Shown here: positions 27,515-35,794 of the stretch, piece after piece
How the letters are laid out: each line of letters begins with the position of its first letter
How positions within the stretch are numbered: the stretch's first letter is position 1
DNA from: Phaeobacter sp. 22II1-1F12B
Lineage (GTDB): Bacteria > Pseudomonadota > Alphaproteobacteria > Rhodobacterales > Rhodobacteraceae
Assembly: GCF_002210165.1 (NCBI RefSeq)
Contig: NZ_AQQP01000016.1
Span: 1 to 64,000, forward strand
DNA: 64,000 nucleotides
Direction: 5' to 3'
Notes under the pieces: model-generated
The model's input: the letters and a program-made list of their open reading frames with translations, nothing else
Told to the model about the DNA's origin: nothing
Database searches by the model: none
Position numbers and translations under genes: made by a program

Positions 27515-28509
27515 CCGTTCGTTACCGTCCGCTTGTCCAGCAGGACACTCTCCGCCCGCCCGAAGCCGTTGCGCTGCATGGAGGGCCGCTCTGGTTCGCC
27601 TCGGTAGAGGTTCTGGAACGTGGCGCACCGGGCCACCTGATCCCGGCTGAAAAGGCACCTCATGACGTGCTCACCCGGCTAAGCACGGCGCATCTGCCGA
27701 TTGCCGGGCTCGATCTGACACAGCCGCATGTCATGGGTATTCTGAACGTGACGCCCGACAGTTTCTCGGACGGGGGCAAGCATGTGAACCCGCAGGTCGC
27801 CGTGCAATCGGCGCTGGCGATGGTGGCGGCTGGCGCGACGATCATCGACATTGGCGGTGAATCGACGCGACCCGGTTCGGAAACTGTACCCGATGACGAA
27901 GAGATTGCCCGCACAGCGCCGGTCATCGCCGCCATTCGTGCGCAAAGCGATGTGCCGATTTCAATCGATACGCGCAAGCTCGTCGTGGCCCGCGCTGCCG
28001 TCGAGTCTGGCGCGACGCTGATCAATGATGTCAGCGGTTTCGAATATGATCCCGAGCTTGCGCCGTACTGCGTGGAACACGGCCTGCCGGTTTGCATCAT
28101 GCATGCGCAGGGTGATCCGGCCACGATGCAGATGGCCCCGCGTTACGACGACGTTTTGCTGGATGTTTACGATTTCCTCGAAGCCGCGGTGCACCGGCTT
28201 GAAGACGCGGGCATGCCACGTGGTGCAATGCTGGTCGATCCGGGCATCGGATTCGGAAAGTCCAAAGATCACAATCTGACCCTTCTGCGCAACCTGAGCC
28301 TTTTTCACGGTCTGGGCTGCGGTGTGCTTTTGGGCGTGTCACGCAAGAAGTTCATCGGTACCATTGGCGAAGAACCGGTAGCGGATCGCCGGGTGGCCGG
28401 TTCCATTGCCGTCGGGCTTGCGGGGCTGGCGCAGGGTGTGCAAATCCTGCGGGTTCACGATGTGCCGGAAACGGTGCAGGCGGTCAGGCTCTGGAATGCG
28501 GTGAGGTAG
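27511..28509 (+). CDS. folP: Dihydropteroate synthase
   Basis: Joins dihydropterin pyrophosphate and p-aminobenzoate in folate synthesis; target of sulfonamides. Family motifs: [15 protein letters not shown] near 72, [43 protein letters not shown] and GVSRKKFIG. The first 70 residues before the barrel are an extension common in Rhodobacteraceae. The GTG start overlaps the folB stop, so the two folate enzymes are coupled; glmM starts six bases after the stop. Confidence 0.96.
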   Translation: MTVRYRPLVQQDTLRPPEAVALHGGPLWFASVEVLERGAPGHLIPAEKAPHDVLTRLSTAHLPIAGLDLTQPHVMGILNVTPDSFSDGGKHVNPQVAVQSALAMVAAGATIIDIGGESTRPGSETVPDDEEIARTAPVIAAIRAQSDVPISIDTRKLVVARAAVESGATLINDVSGFEYDPELAPYCVEHGLPVCIMHAQGDPATMQMAPRYDDVLLDVYDFLEAAVHRLEDAGMPRGAMLVDPGIGFGKSKDHNLTLLRNLSLFHGLGCGVLLGVSRKKFIGTIGEEPVADRRVAGSIAVGLAGLAQGVQILRVHDVPETVQAVRLWNAVR

Positions 28510-28514
28510 ACGAT

Positions 28515-29861
28515 ATGCGCAAGCTCTTTGGAACCGATGGTGTACGCGGTCGCGCGAATACGCATCCGATGACAGCCGAGATGGCGCTTCGGATCGGCGC
28601 GGCGGTCGGACGCTATTTCCAGCGTGAATCGGGCGGCGTGCATCGTGTGGTCATCGGCAAGGACACGCGGCTGTCCGGCTACATGTTCGAAAACGCGCTG
28701 ACCGCCGGGCTGACCTCTACGGGGATGAGCGTTCTGCTGCTGGGGCCGGTGCCCACACCGGCAGTCGGCTTGATGACTCGTTCCATGCGGGCCGATCTGG
28801 GTGTCATGATCTCGGCCAGTCACAACCCGGCCGAAGATAACGGAATCAAGTTCTTTGGCCCGGATGGGTTCAAGCTCTCGGACGCGGCCGAGACCGAGAT
28901 CGAGGCGCTCATCGAATCCGGGGTAGAGCCGGAAACCGCCGAGAATATCGGCCGCGCCAAACGTATCGACGACGCGCGTTTCCGCTATGGTGAGCGGGTC
29001 AAAGCCTCGCTGCCCCGTGATCTGCGGCTCGACGGGCTGCGGGTGGTGGTGGATTGCGCGAACGGTGCCGCGCACCGGACCGCGCCGGAAATCCTCTGGG
29101 AACTGGGCGCGGATGTGATTCCGATGGGTGTCACGCCGAACGGGTCGAATATCAACCGTGGCTGCGGCTCGACCCAGCCGATGGCAGCGGCCGAGATGGT
29201 TGTCGCGCAGGGCGCGGATGTGGGCATCTGTCTCGACGGGGATGCCGACCGCGTCATCATGATCGACGAAAATGGCGTCTTTGCCGATGGCGATCAGTTC
29301 ATGGCCTTGCTCGCGTCGCGATGGGCGGCTGACGGGCAGCTCAAGGGCGGCGCGCTGGTCGCAACTGTCATGTCCAACCTCGGGCTGGAACGATTTCTGC
29401 AAGGGCAGGGGTTGCGACTTGAGCGGACCGCCGTTGGCGACCGCTACGTGGTGGAACGGATGCGCGAAGGTGGATTTAACCTTGGCGGCGAGCAGTCCGG
29501 CCATATCGTGATGAGCGATTATGCCACCACGGGCGATGGTCTGATGGCCAGCCTGCATTTCCTGTCGGAAATGGTGCGTTCGGGCCTCCCTGCAAGCGCG
29601 CTGGCACGGCAGTTTGATCCGGTGCCGCAGTTGCTCAAGAACATCCGCTACGAACAGGGACAGGCCCCGCTGGACGCCGAAAGCGTCAAGTCCGCCATCC
29701 GCGAGGCCGAGTCGCAACTATCGGGTAAGGGCCGTCTCTTGATCCGCCGTTCCGGGACCGAACCGCTGATCCGCGTCATGGCCGAGTGCGAAGATGAGGC
29801 GCTGATGACCTCAGCCGTTGATTCCGTGTTGCTGGCGATACAGGGCGTCGTGACGGCCTGA
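28515..29861 (+). CDS. glmM: Phosphoglucosamine mutase
   Basis: Interconverts glucosamine-6-phosphate and glucosamine-1-phosphate for UDP-GlcNAc, hence peptidoglycan and lipid A. The 448-residue protein is full length: [11 protein letters not shown] at the start, active phosphoserine Ser102 in [11 protein letters not shown], the metal loop [14 protein letters not shown], and the phosphate-binding [12 protein letters not shown] at the C-terminus. folP-glmM order is common in bacteria. A strong terminator follows. Confidence 0.98.
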   Translation: MRKLFGTDGVRGRANTHPMTAEMALRIGAAVGRYFQRESGGVHRVVIGKDTRLSGYMFENALTAGLTSTGMSVLLLGPVPTPAVGLMTRSMRADLGVMISASHNPAEDNGIKFFGPDGFKLSDAAETEIEALIESGVEPETAENIGRAKRIDDARFRYGERVKASLPRDLRLDGLRVVVDCANGAAHRTAPEILWELGADVIPMGVTPNGSNINRGCGSTQPMAAAEMVVAQGADVGICLDGDADRVIMIDENGVFADGDQFMALLASRWAADGQLKGGALVATVMSNLGLERFLQGQGLRLERTAVGDRYVVERMREGGFNLGGEQSGHIVMSDYATTGDGLMASLHFLSEMVRSGLPASALARQFDPVPQLLKNIRYEQGQAPLDAESVKSAIREAESQLSGKGRLLIRRSGTEPLIRVMAECEDEALMTSAVDSVLLAIQGVVTA

Positions 29862-29890
29862 TCCGCGCTCAGGAAAGCCGCAAGTAGCAA

Positions 29891-29922
29891 AACCGCCCGC
29901 GCGCTTCTCGGGCGGTTTTTTT
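29891..29922 (+). terminator. Rho-independent terminator of folB-folP-glmM
   Basis: AACCGCCCG at 29891-29899 pairs with CGGGCGGTT at 29909-29917 and is followed directly by further T residues. Confidence 0.93.
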
Positions 29923-29954
29923 ATGCGCGCCAGAAGAAATCATTTCAAAGGTGC

Positions 29955-29986
29955 TGAAAACACAAAGGCCGCCCGAAGGCGGCCTT
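29955..29986 (-). terminator. Terminator of tRNA-Gly
   Basis: Nine-base stem AAGGCCGCC / GGCGGCCTT with a tetraloop (CGAA on +, TTCG on the transcribed strand); on the minus strand it is followed by TGTGTTTTC. It lies about 30 bases after the 3' end of the tRNA. Confidence 0.85.
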
Positions 29987-30017
29987 GTCACACTAACCGT
30001 GGGTAAACCGGTTATAT

Positions 30018-30092
30018 TGGAGCGGGCGAGGCGATTCGAACGCCCGACCCTAACCTTGGCAAGGTTATGCTCTACCCCTGAGCTACGCCCGC
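30018..30092 (-). tRNA. tRNA-Gly (anticodon GCC)
   Basis: 75 nt including the encoded CCA. The minus strand gives acceptor GCGGGCG paired with CGCCCGC, discriminator T, the D-loop GTAGCTCAGGGGTAGAGC, an anticodon loop CTTGCCAAGG with GCC in the centre, and the T-arm GGGCGTTCGAATCGCC-type loop. All arms pair. The gene stands alone between glmM and the small membrane-peptide gene. Confidence 0.97.
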
Positions 30093-30236
30093 TTCCTTGT
30101 GTAGCGGGGATGTATAAATAACCGCCGGGGTCTGCAAGAGGAAAAACGACGCTTTTCAATTTTTTTGTCAGGCGGCGACGGAAAGTGCCGAGTGCTGCGT
30201 TACATCATCCAAAGAACCCAACGGGAGTAGCGGGAG

Positions 30237-30308
30237 ATGAAGTACCTTCAGACCATCAAGATCGCGATTCTGGGCGCTGCGATATTCGTTGCCCTAATGA
30301 TTTCGTAA
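30237..30308 (+). CDS. Possible 23-residue membrane peptide
   Basis: A short frame starting MKYLQTIKIAILGAA and ending in MIS. It consists of a basic-polar head (Lys2, Lys8) and a single hydrophobic stretch of about 14 residues, like known small membrane proteins. GGGAG at 30223-30227 lies nine bases before the ATG, a good ribosome site. It sits divergently beside tRNA-Gly. No homologue is recognised; existence as a gene is inference from ribosome site and composition. Confidence 0.45.
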   Translation: MKYLQTIKIAILGAAIFVALMIS

Positions 30309-30395
30309 TGCCCGGGCCTCTTCTTCAACATGTGGCTGGCGTGAATCGCCTGCTATGAAAAGAGATGTCCGGCAAGCCAAGGCGATGCTGCCCGC

Positions 30396-30917
30396 CTAGC
30401 CAGACAAGTCTGCAATTTTCCGGCATGTGCGCAGGTTCCGACCGGTTGCCCTGCTGCCCAGAGCCTTATCCATTTTGGCGGCAAGCTTCGACCGCCCGAA
30501 TCCATCCGGCGTGTGAAAATACGCGATATTGGCGATGATCGTCAGTTCTTCTGTCTGTGAACTGAATTTTCCAATGATTTCCTGATCAGGCCGAATCTCA
30601 CCCTCGGGAAAGAACAGGTGCACCTGCCGGTCATCCGCTGGCTAAAAGGGGCAGGCGGCCAGCGCCTCTAGAAAGCGTGCCGAAGTCAGGACAATCACCG
30701 ACAGATTCAAACCGAACTCACTCTCCAGCGCATCGGTCAGCTGCTCGGCAAGAAAACCGGACGAAGCATCAGAGCGAAACAGCAGATTGCCAGAGGCGAG
30801 AACCGTCCGCACATCGGACCATCTCAACCTTTCCGCCAGACCACGCAGATCAGCCATTTTGAGGTTGTTCGCCCCGCCGACGTTAATTCCGCGCAGCAGG
30901 GCGACATGGTCCGTCAT
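30396..30917 (-). pseudogene. DUF1697 protein gene interrupted by one in-frame stop
   Basis: Read through, the frame gives about 173 residues, the normal DUF1697 length. The N-terminal 91 residues start MTDHVALLRGINVGGANN and include LASGNLLF, the family opening. A TAG at 30642-30644 follows AACPF. The same frame continues with a HLFFPEGEI segment, then FGRSKLAAKMDKALG and ATGRNLRTC, the family ending. No frameshift is needed. Either a recent nonsense mutation or a sequencing error; the N-terminal piece alone would lack the conserved C-terminal half. It lies 33 bases upstream of nothing on its strand and follows pyc in the same direction (pyc ends at 30951). Confidence 0.8.
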
Positions 30918-30950
30918 CTTTGCACCTTGGCAGAATGACGGACCATCGCT

Positions 30951-33900
30951 TTACTCCAGCTCGATCAGCAGATCCTTGGCGTCGATCTGACCGCCGGGCT
31001 GCACATGGACCGCCTTGATCACCGCATCGCGCTCTGCGTGGATGCCGGTCTCCATCTTCATAGCTTCGATGGTCAGCAGCAGATCGCCGGATTTGACCTT
31101 TTGCCCTGCGGTTGCTGCAACGCTTGCCACGACACCGGGCATCGGCGCGCCGATGTGATTGGCGTTGCCGGCTTCGGCCTTGATGTGCTGGGTTGTCGTG
31201 GCCTTGACCATACGGTTGGGCACCCGGATCACACGCGGCTGACCGTTCAGTTCAAAGAACAGCTTAACGTCGCCGTTTTCATCCGTTTCACCGATAGCCT
31301 GCAGCCGGATTTCCAGCGTCTTGCCCGGGTCGATCTCTGCCGCGATTTCTTCGCCCGGTTCCATACCGTAAAAGAACGCATGCGTCGGCAGGCTGCGGAC
31401 CGGGCCATAGTTGCGGTGACGGCCCATATAATCGAGGAAAACCTTGGGGTACATCAGGTAGCCATTCAGATCCTCGTCGTCGATCTCCTTGCCTTCCAGC
31501 TCGGCGCTGACCTTTGCGCGGACCTCTTCAAGATCGACCGGGGGCAGGTGCTTGCCGGGGCGCTCGGTTCCGGGTTTCTCATCCTTCAGAACCTTCTTGA
31601 CGATATGCTCCGGGAACCCGCCCGGAGGCTGGCCCAGATTGCCGCGCATCATGTCGATCACGCTGTCGGGAAAGGCGACGTCCACGGCAGGGTCTTCGAC
31701 CTGTTCGCGGGTCAGTCCCTGGCTGACCATCATCAGCGCCATGTCGCCGACCACCTTGGACGAGGGCGTAACCTTGACGATATCACCGAACATCATATTC
31801 ACGTCGGCATAGGTGCGGGCGACTTCGTGCCAGCGTTCCTCAAGCCCAAGCGAGCGGGCCTGACCTTTCAGGTTAGTGAACTGACCACCGGGCATCTCGT
31901 GCAGGTACACTTCCGAGGCAGGGGCCTGGAGACCGCTTTCAAAGGCCGCGTACTGGCCACGCACGGCCTCCCAGTAATCCGAAATCGCGCGGATTGCCTT
32001 GATATCCAACCCGGTGTCGCGGTCGGTGTGGCGCAGCGCTTCGACCACCGAACCCAGTGTCGCCTGCGACGTGTTGCCGGAAAGCGCGTCCATCGCGCAA
32101 TCGACCGCATCTACACCCGCCTCTGCGGCGGCAAGGATCGTGGCACAGGCAACGCCTGCCGTGTCATGCGTATGGAAATGGATCGGCAGGCCGACCTCTT
32201 CCTTCAGGGCGCGGATCAGGATACGGGCAGCCGCCGGTTTCAGCAGCCCCGCCATGTCCTTGAGACCAAGCACGTGCGAGCCGGCATCGCGCAGCTCCTT
32301 GGCCATGTTGACGTAGTATTTCAGATCGTACTTGGCGCGGTCCGGATCGTTGATGTCGCCGGTATAACAGACCGTGCCTTCACAGATCTTGCCGGTTTCA
32401 AGCACCGCATCCATCGCGACACGCATATTCTCGACCCAGTTCAATGAATCGAATACGCGGAACACATCGATGCCGGTTTCGGCCGCGCGTTTCACAAAGA
32501 ACTGCACGACATTATCCGGGTAATTCGTATAGCCAACCCCGTTCGAGCCACGCAAAAGCATCTGGGTCATCAGGTTGGGCATTGCTTCGCGCAAGTCGCG
32601 CAGCCGCTGCCATGGGCATTCCTGCAGGAACCGATAGGCCACGTCGAAAGTCGCGCCGCCCCAGCACTCGACCGAGAACAGTTGCGGCAGGTTAGCGGCA
32701 TAGGTCGGGGCCACCTTGATCATGTCGATAGAGCGCATCCGCGTGGCCAGCAACGACTGGTGCCCGTCGCGCATGGTGGTGTCGGTGATCAAGAGCTGGC
32801 GTTGCGCCTTCATCCAGTCCGCAACCGCCTGCGGTCCTTTCTGTTCAAGCAGATTGCGCGTGCCCATCATCGGCTCGGCATTTGGCTTGGGCGCTTTCGC
32901 AGGTTTCAGATCGGGGTGCGGTTCGGGCCGGCCTTTGGTTTCGGGGTGGCCGTTGACTGTGATATCCGCGATATAGTTCAGAACCTTGGTGCCCCGGTCG
33001 CGCCGTTTGGAAAACTGGAACAGCTCTGGCGTCTCGTCGATGAACGTGGTCGTGTATTCGTTCGACAGAAACGTCGGGTGTTTCAGCAGATTTTCGACGA
33101 AAGCGATATTGGTGCTGACGCCCCTGATACGGAATTCGCGCAGCGCCCGGTCCATCCGCTTGATCGCCATTTCCGGGGTCGGGGCCTTGGCGGTAATCTT
33201 GGTCAACAGGGAATCGTAGTAGCGCGTGATGACGCCGCCCGCATAGGCAGTACCTCCATCAAGGCGGATACCCATGCCCGTGGCTGAACGATACGCGGTG
33301 AGACGACCGTAATCAGGGATAAAGTTGTTCTGCGGGTCTTCGGTCGTCACCCGGCACTGCAGCGCATGGCCGGTCAGTTTCACGTCTTCCTGAGTATCTT
33401 TACCGGTGGCGTCGGCGATGGTCTTGCCCTCGGCAATCAGGATCTGCGCGCGCACGATATCGATGCCGGTGACCTCTTCGGTTACCGTATGTTCGACCTG
33501 AACACGTGGATTGACCTCGATGAAAAAGAACTGGCCCGAGGCCATATCCATCAGGAATTCCACCGTCCCGGCGCATTCGTAATTCACGTGCTTGCAGATC
33601 TTGTAGCCAAGCTCGCAGATCTCGGCGCGCTGTTCGTCCGAAAGATAAGGGGCAGGGGCGCGTTCGACGACCTTCTGGTTGCGTCGCTGAACCGAACAAT
33701 CCCGTTCAAAAAGGTGATACATCCCTCCATGCTTGTCGCCGAGAATTTGCACCTCGACGTGACGGGCGCGGGTGATCATCTTTTCAAGATAACCCTCGCC
33801 ATTGCCAAAGGCGGCCTCGGCCTCGCGGCGGCCTTCCTTGACCTTCTCGGCAAGTTCCTTTTCCGACTTGATGGGACGCATCCCGCGTCCACCACCGCCC

Positions 33901-34391
33901 CACGAAGCCTTGAGCATCAGCGGATAGCCGATTTCACCCGCCTGCTTGCGGATTTTTTCCATGTCATCGCCCAGCACGTCGGTCGCCGGGACAACCGGCA
34001 CACCTGCTTCGATGGCGACCTGGCGGGCGCTGGCCTTGTCACCTAGCTTGCGCATGGTTTCCGCGCGGGGGCCGATAAAAGTGATTCCCGCGTGATCGCA
34101 GGCATCCACAAAATCCGGATTCTCGCTCAGCAGACCATAGCCCGGATGAATCGCATCCGCGCCACTTTCCTTGGCCACACGGATAATATCGTCGATCGAG
34201 AGGTAAGCAGCGACAGGTCCAAGCCCTTCACCGACACGATAGGCTTCGTCGGCCTTGAAACGGTGCAGGCCAAGCTTGTCCTCTTCGGCATAGATGGCGA
34301 CCGTTTTCTTGCCCATCTCATTCGCGGCCCGCATGATGCGGATGGCGATCTCTCCCCGGTTCGCGATGAGAATCTTTGAAAATTCAGGCAT
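30951..34391 (-). CDS. pyc: Pyruvate carboxylase
   Basis: Biotin enzyme that carboxylates pyruvate to oxaloacetate to refill the TCA cycle. At 1146 residues it is the single-chain form. Biotin carboxylase at about 1-450 (KILIANRGEIAIRIMRA, KASWGGGGRGMR, FIEVNPRVQVEHTVTEE). Carboxyltransferase at about 530-830 (TTMRDGHQSLLATRMR, HFHTHDTAG). The C-terminal biotinyl domain has Lys1112 in EAMKMETG. All key residues are present. GGGAG lies eight bases before the ATG. The minus-strand DUF1697 remnant lies downstream. Confidence 0.98.
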   Translation of the reverse strand: MPEFSKILIANRGEIAIRIMRAANEMGKKTVAIYAEEDKLGLHRFKADEAYRVGEGLGPVAAYLSIDDIIRVAKESGADAIHPGYGLLSENPDFVDACDHAGITFIGPRAETMRKLGDKASARQVAIEAGVPVVPATDVLGDDMEKIRKQAGEIGYPLMLKASWGGGGRGMRPIKSEKELAEKVKEGRREAEAAFGNGEGYLEKMITRARHVEVQILGDKHGGMYHLFERDCSVQRRNQKVVERAPAPYLSDEQRAEICELGYKICKHVNYECAGTVEFLMDMASGQFFFIEVNPRVQVEHTVTEEVTGIDIVRAQILIAEGKTIADATGKDTQEDVKLTGHALQCRVTTEDPQNNFIPDYGRLTAYRSATGMGIRLDGGTAYAGGVITRYYDSLLTKITAKAPTPEMAIKRMDRALREFRIRGVSTNIAFVENLLKHPTFLSNEYTTTFIDETPELFQFSKRRDRGTKVLNYIADITVNGHPETKGRPEPHPDLKPAKAPKPNAEPMMGTRNLLEQKGPQAVADWMKAQRQLLITDTTMRDGHQSLLATRMRSIDMIKVAPTYAANLPQLFSVECWGGATFDVAYRFLQECPWQRLRDLREAMPNLMTQMLLRGSNGVGYTNYPDNVVQFFVKRAAETGIDVFRVFDSLNWVENMRVAMDAVLETGKICEGTVCYTGDINDPDRAKYDLKYYVNMAKELRDAGSHVLGLKDMAGLLKPAAARILIRALKEEVGLPIHFHTHDTAGVACATILAAAEAGVDAVDCAMDALSGNTSQATLGSVVEALRHTDRDTGLDIKAIRAISDYWEAVRGQYAAFESGLQAPASEVYLHEMPGGQFTNLKGQARSLGLEERWHEVARTYADVNMMFGDIVKVTPSSKVVGDMALMMVSQGLTREQVEDPAVDVAFPDSVIDMMRGNLGQPPGGFPEHIVKKVLKDEKPGTERPGKHLPPVDLEEVRAKVSAELEGKEIDDEDLNGYLMYPKVFLDYMGRHRNYGPVRSLPTHAFFYGMEPGEEIAAEIDPGKTLEIRLQAIGETDENGDVKLFFELNGQPRVIRVPNRMVKATTTQHIKAEAGNANHIGAPMPGVVASVAATAGQKVKSGDLLLTIEAMKMETGIHAERDAVIKAVHVQPGGQIDAKDLLIELE

Positions 34392-34482
34392 TTAGGGTCT
34401 CCCTTCCCAGGCACTTAGCGACCTTGCCGACAGGCTATCTCTTAGTCAACAAACGATATGCTGCAACGCGGCGCAAGGAATA

Positions 34483-35649
34483 TCAATATGCTCTTCCGGC
34501 GGGATCGATCTGGTCCAGCGAAATCGGTTTGGGAAGGGCCGAAAAGGTTTCGATCCCCATCTGTCCCATGTTCGCAATCAGATCGAGCCTAAGCATATCT
34601 ATCAGATGTGCCGGCCCCTGCGAACCAAGCGCACCAAGCGCGTAATGAAAGCCGCGCGCCAGCATGACAAAATCCGCTCCCAGCGCGAGGGCACGCAGTA
34701 TGTCCAGCCCGCCCTCGACGCCGCCGTCGAAAATCAGCGGCAAGCCCGTGGCGGCACGAATCGCGGGGAGTGCCTCGATTGACGCCATCGCGCCATCGAA
34801 CTGCCGTCCCGCGTGGTTCGAGACCCAAATCGCATCGACACCCAGATCTTCAAGCGCGCGGGCGTCATAGGCACGCATCACGCCTTTGACCACAAAAGGC
34901 CCGTCCCAGTGATCGCGCAGCCATCGGGCATATTCCCAATCCGGTGAAGTGCGCAAAAGATACCCCACATGGGCGGTCGAAGGCAGGTTCGCGTGCTCTT
35001 CGCCGATGTATTTGTCGAGCCCCCGCATATGAGGCATGCCAAGGCGGGCCATGCCCTGCGCCCAAGACGGGCAGCGCATCACCTGCGCCATAAGCCGCGG
35101 TGTGAGGCGGGGCGGCTGTGTCAGGCCAGATCGCGTTTGCCGTTCGCGCCGCGATGACACCGGCACATCGGCGGTCAGCACCAGCGTCGTAAACCCACTG
35201 TCCCGCGCGCGCTGCAACATGTCCTTGCGGATGGCCTCGTCCTTTGGCGGATACATCTGGAACCAGCCATGCTTGCCCAGCACCGGCGCGACGTCCTCGG
35301 GGCTCTGGCTTGCGACCGTGCTCAGCGTATAGGGCAGCCCGGCCTCTGCGGCCGCTTTCGCCAGCAATCGTTCCGCATCGGGCCAGATCAGCCCCGACAT
35401 ACCCACCGGTGAAATGCCAAAGGGCAGGGGGAATTCATGACCCAGAAATTCCTGCCGCAGGTTCGGCGTCTGCTCGCCATGCAAGATCGACGGCTCGAAA
35501 CCTATCCTGTCCAGGGCCAGCCGGTTACGCTGCTTGGTCGCTTCCTGCCCGGTCCCGCTGTCGAGATATTCCCAGACAAATTTCGGGATGCGCCGCCGCG
35601 CTCTTTTCTTCAGATCGTAAAGTCCGGGGTATTTGCCGTGCAGGTCCAT
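34483..35649 (-). CDS. FMN-dependent alpha-hydroxy-acid dehydrogenase (L-lactate dehydrogenase type)
   Basis: Flavoprotein of the glycolate oxidase / L-lactate dehydrogenase family, 388 residues, oxidising an alpha-hydroxy acid to the keto acid and passing electrons to the respiratory chain or oxygen. Family blocks: RRRIPKFVWEYLDSGTG, PFGISPVGMSGLIWP, LVLTADVPVSSRRER, and the active-site VSNHAGRQFDGA with catalytic His279 (the usual NHGGRQ has Ala here), then FDGGVEGGLDILRALALGA. LldD-type L-lactate use is likely because pyruvate carboxylase lies beside it on the same strand, but mandelate or glycolate are possible. Confidence 0.88.
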   Translation of the reverse strand: MDLHGKYPGLYDLKKRARRRIPKFVWEYLDSGTGQEATKQRNRLALDRIGFEPSILHGEQTPNLRQEFLGHEFPLPFGISPVGMSGLIWPDAERLLAKAAAEAGLPYTLSTVASQSPEDVAPVLGKHGWFQMYPPKDEAIRKDMLQRARDSGFTTLVLTADVPVSSRRERQTRSGLTQPPRLTPRLMAQVMRCPSWAQGMARLGMPHMRGLDKYIGEEHANLPSTAHVGYLLRTSPDWEYARWLRDHWDGPFVVKGVMRAYDARALEDLGVDAIWVSNHAGRQFDGAMASIEALPAIRAATGLPLIFDGGVEGGLDILRALALGADFVMLARGFHYALGALGSQGPAHLIDMLRLDLIANMGQMGIETFSALPKPISLDQIDPAGRAY

Positions 35650-35738
35650 GACCGCATTTGCGGGCAGGCCGAAAGGTTTGTCCAGTCAATCCCTGCCCGT
35701 CAGGCAGGCCGTGTCAAATCTGCCCTTGAATTTATGAA

Positions 35739-35753
35739 GAACGAAATGCGAAC
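35739..35753. promoter_or_regulatory. LexA-type SOS box upstream of uvrD
   Basis: GAAC at 35739-35742 and GAAC at 35750-35753 are separated by seven bases, the alphaproteobacterial LexA direct-repeat operator. It lies 41 bases before the helicase start, a proper repressor position, and between two divergent genes. Confidence 0.65.
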
Positions 35754-35794
35754 GTATCTTTAAACCCGGGCCACGCTGCGATAGGTTAAAAGGT

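Noticed and set aside
28455-29717. 420-codon open frame opposite glmM
   Set aside because: Shadow of glmM, which is full length with its active-site serine.
31005-32447. 480-codon open frame opposite pyc
   Set aside because: Lies inside the carboxyltransferase and biotinyl coding region of pyruvate carboxylase, which has complete motifs on the other strand.
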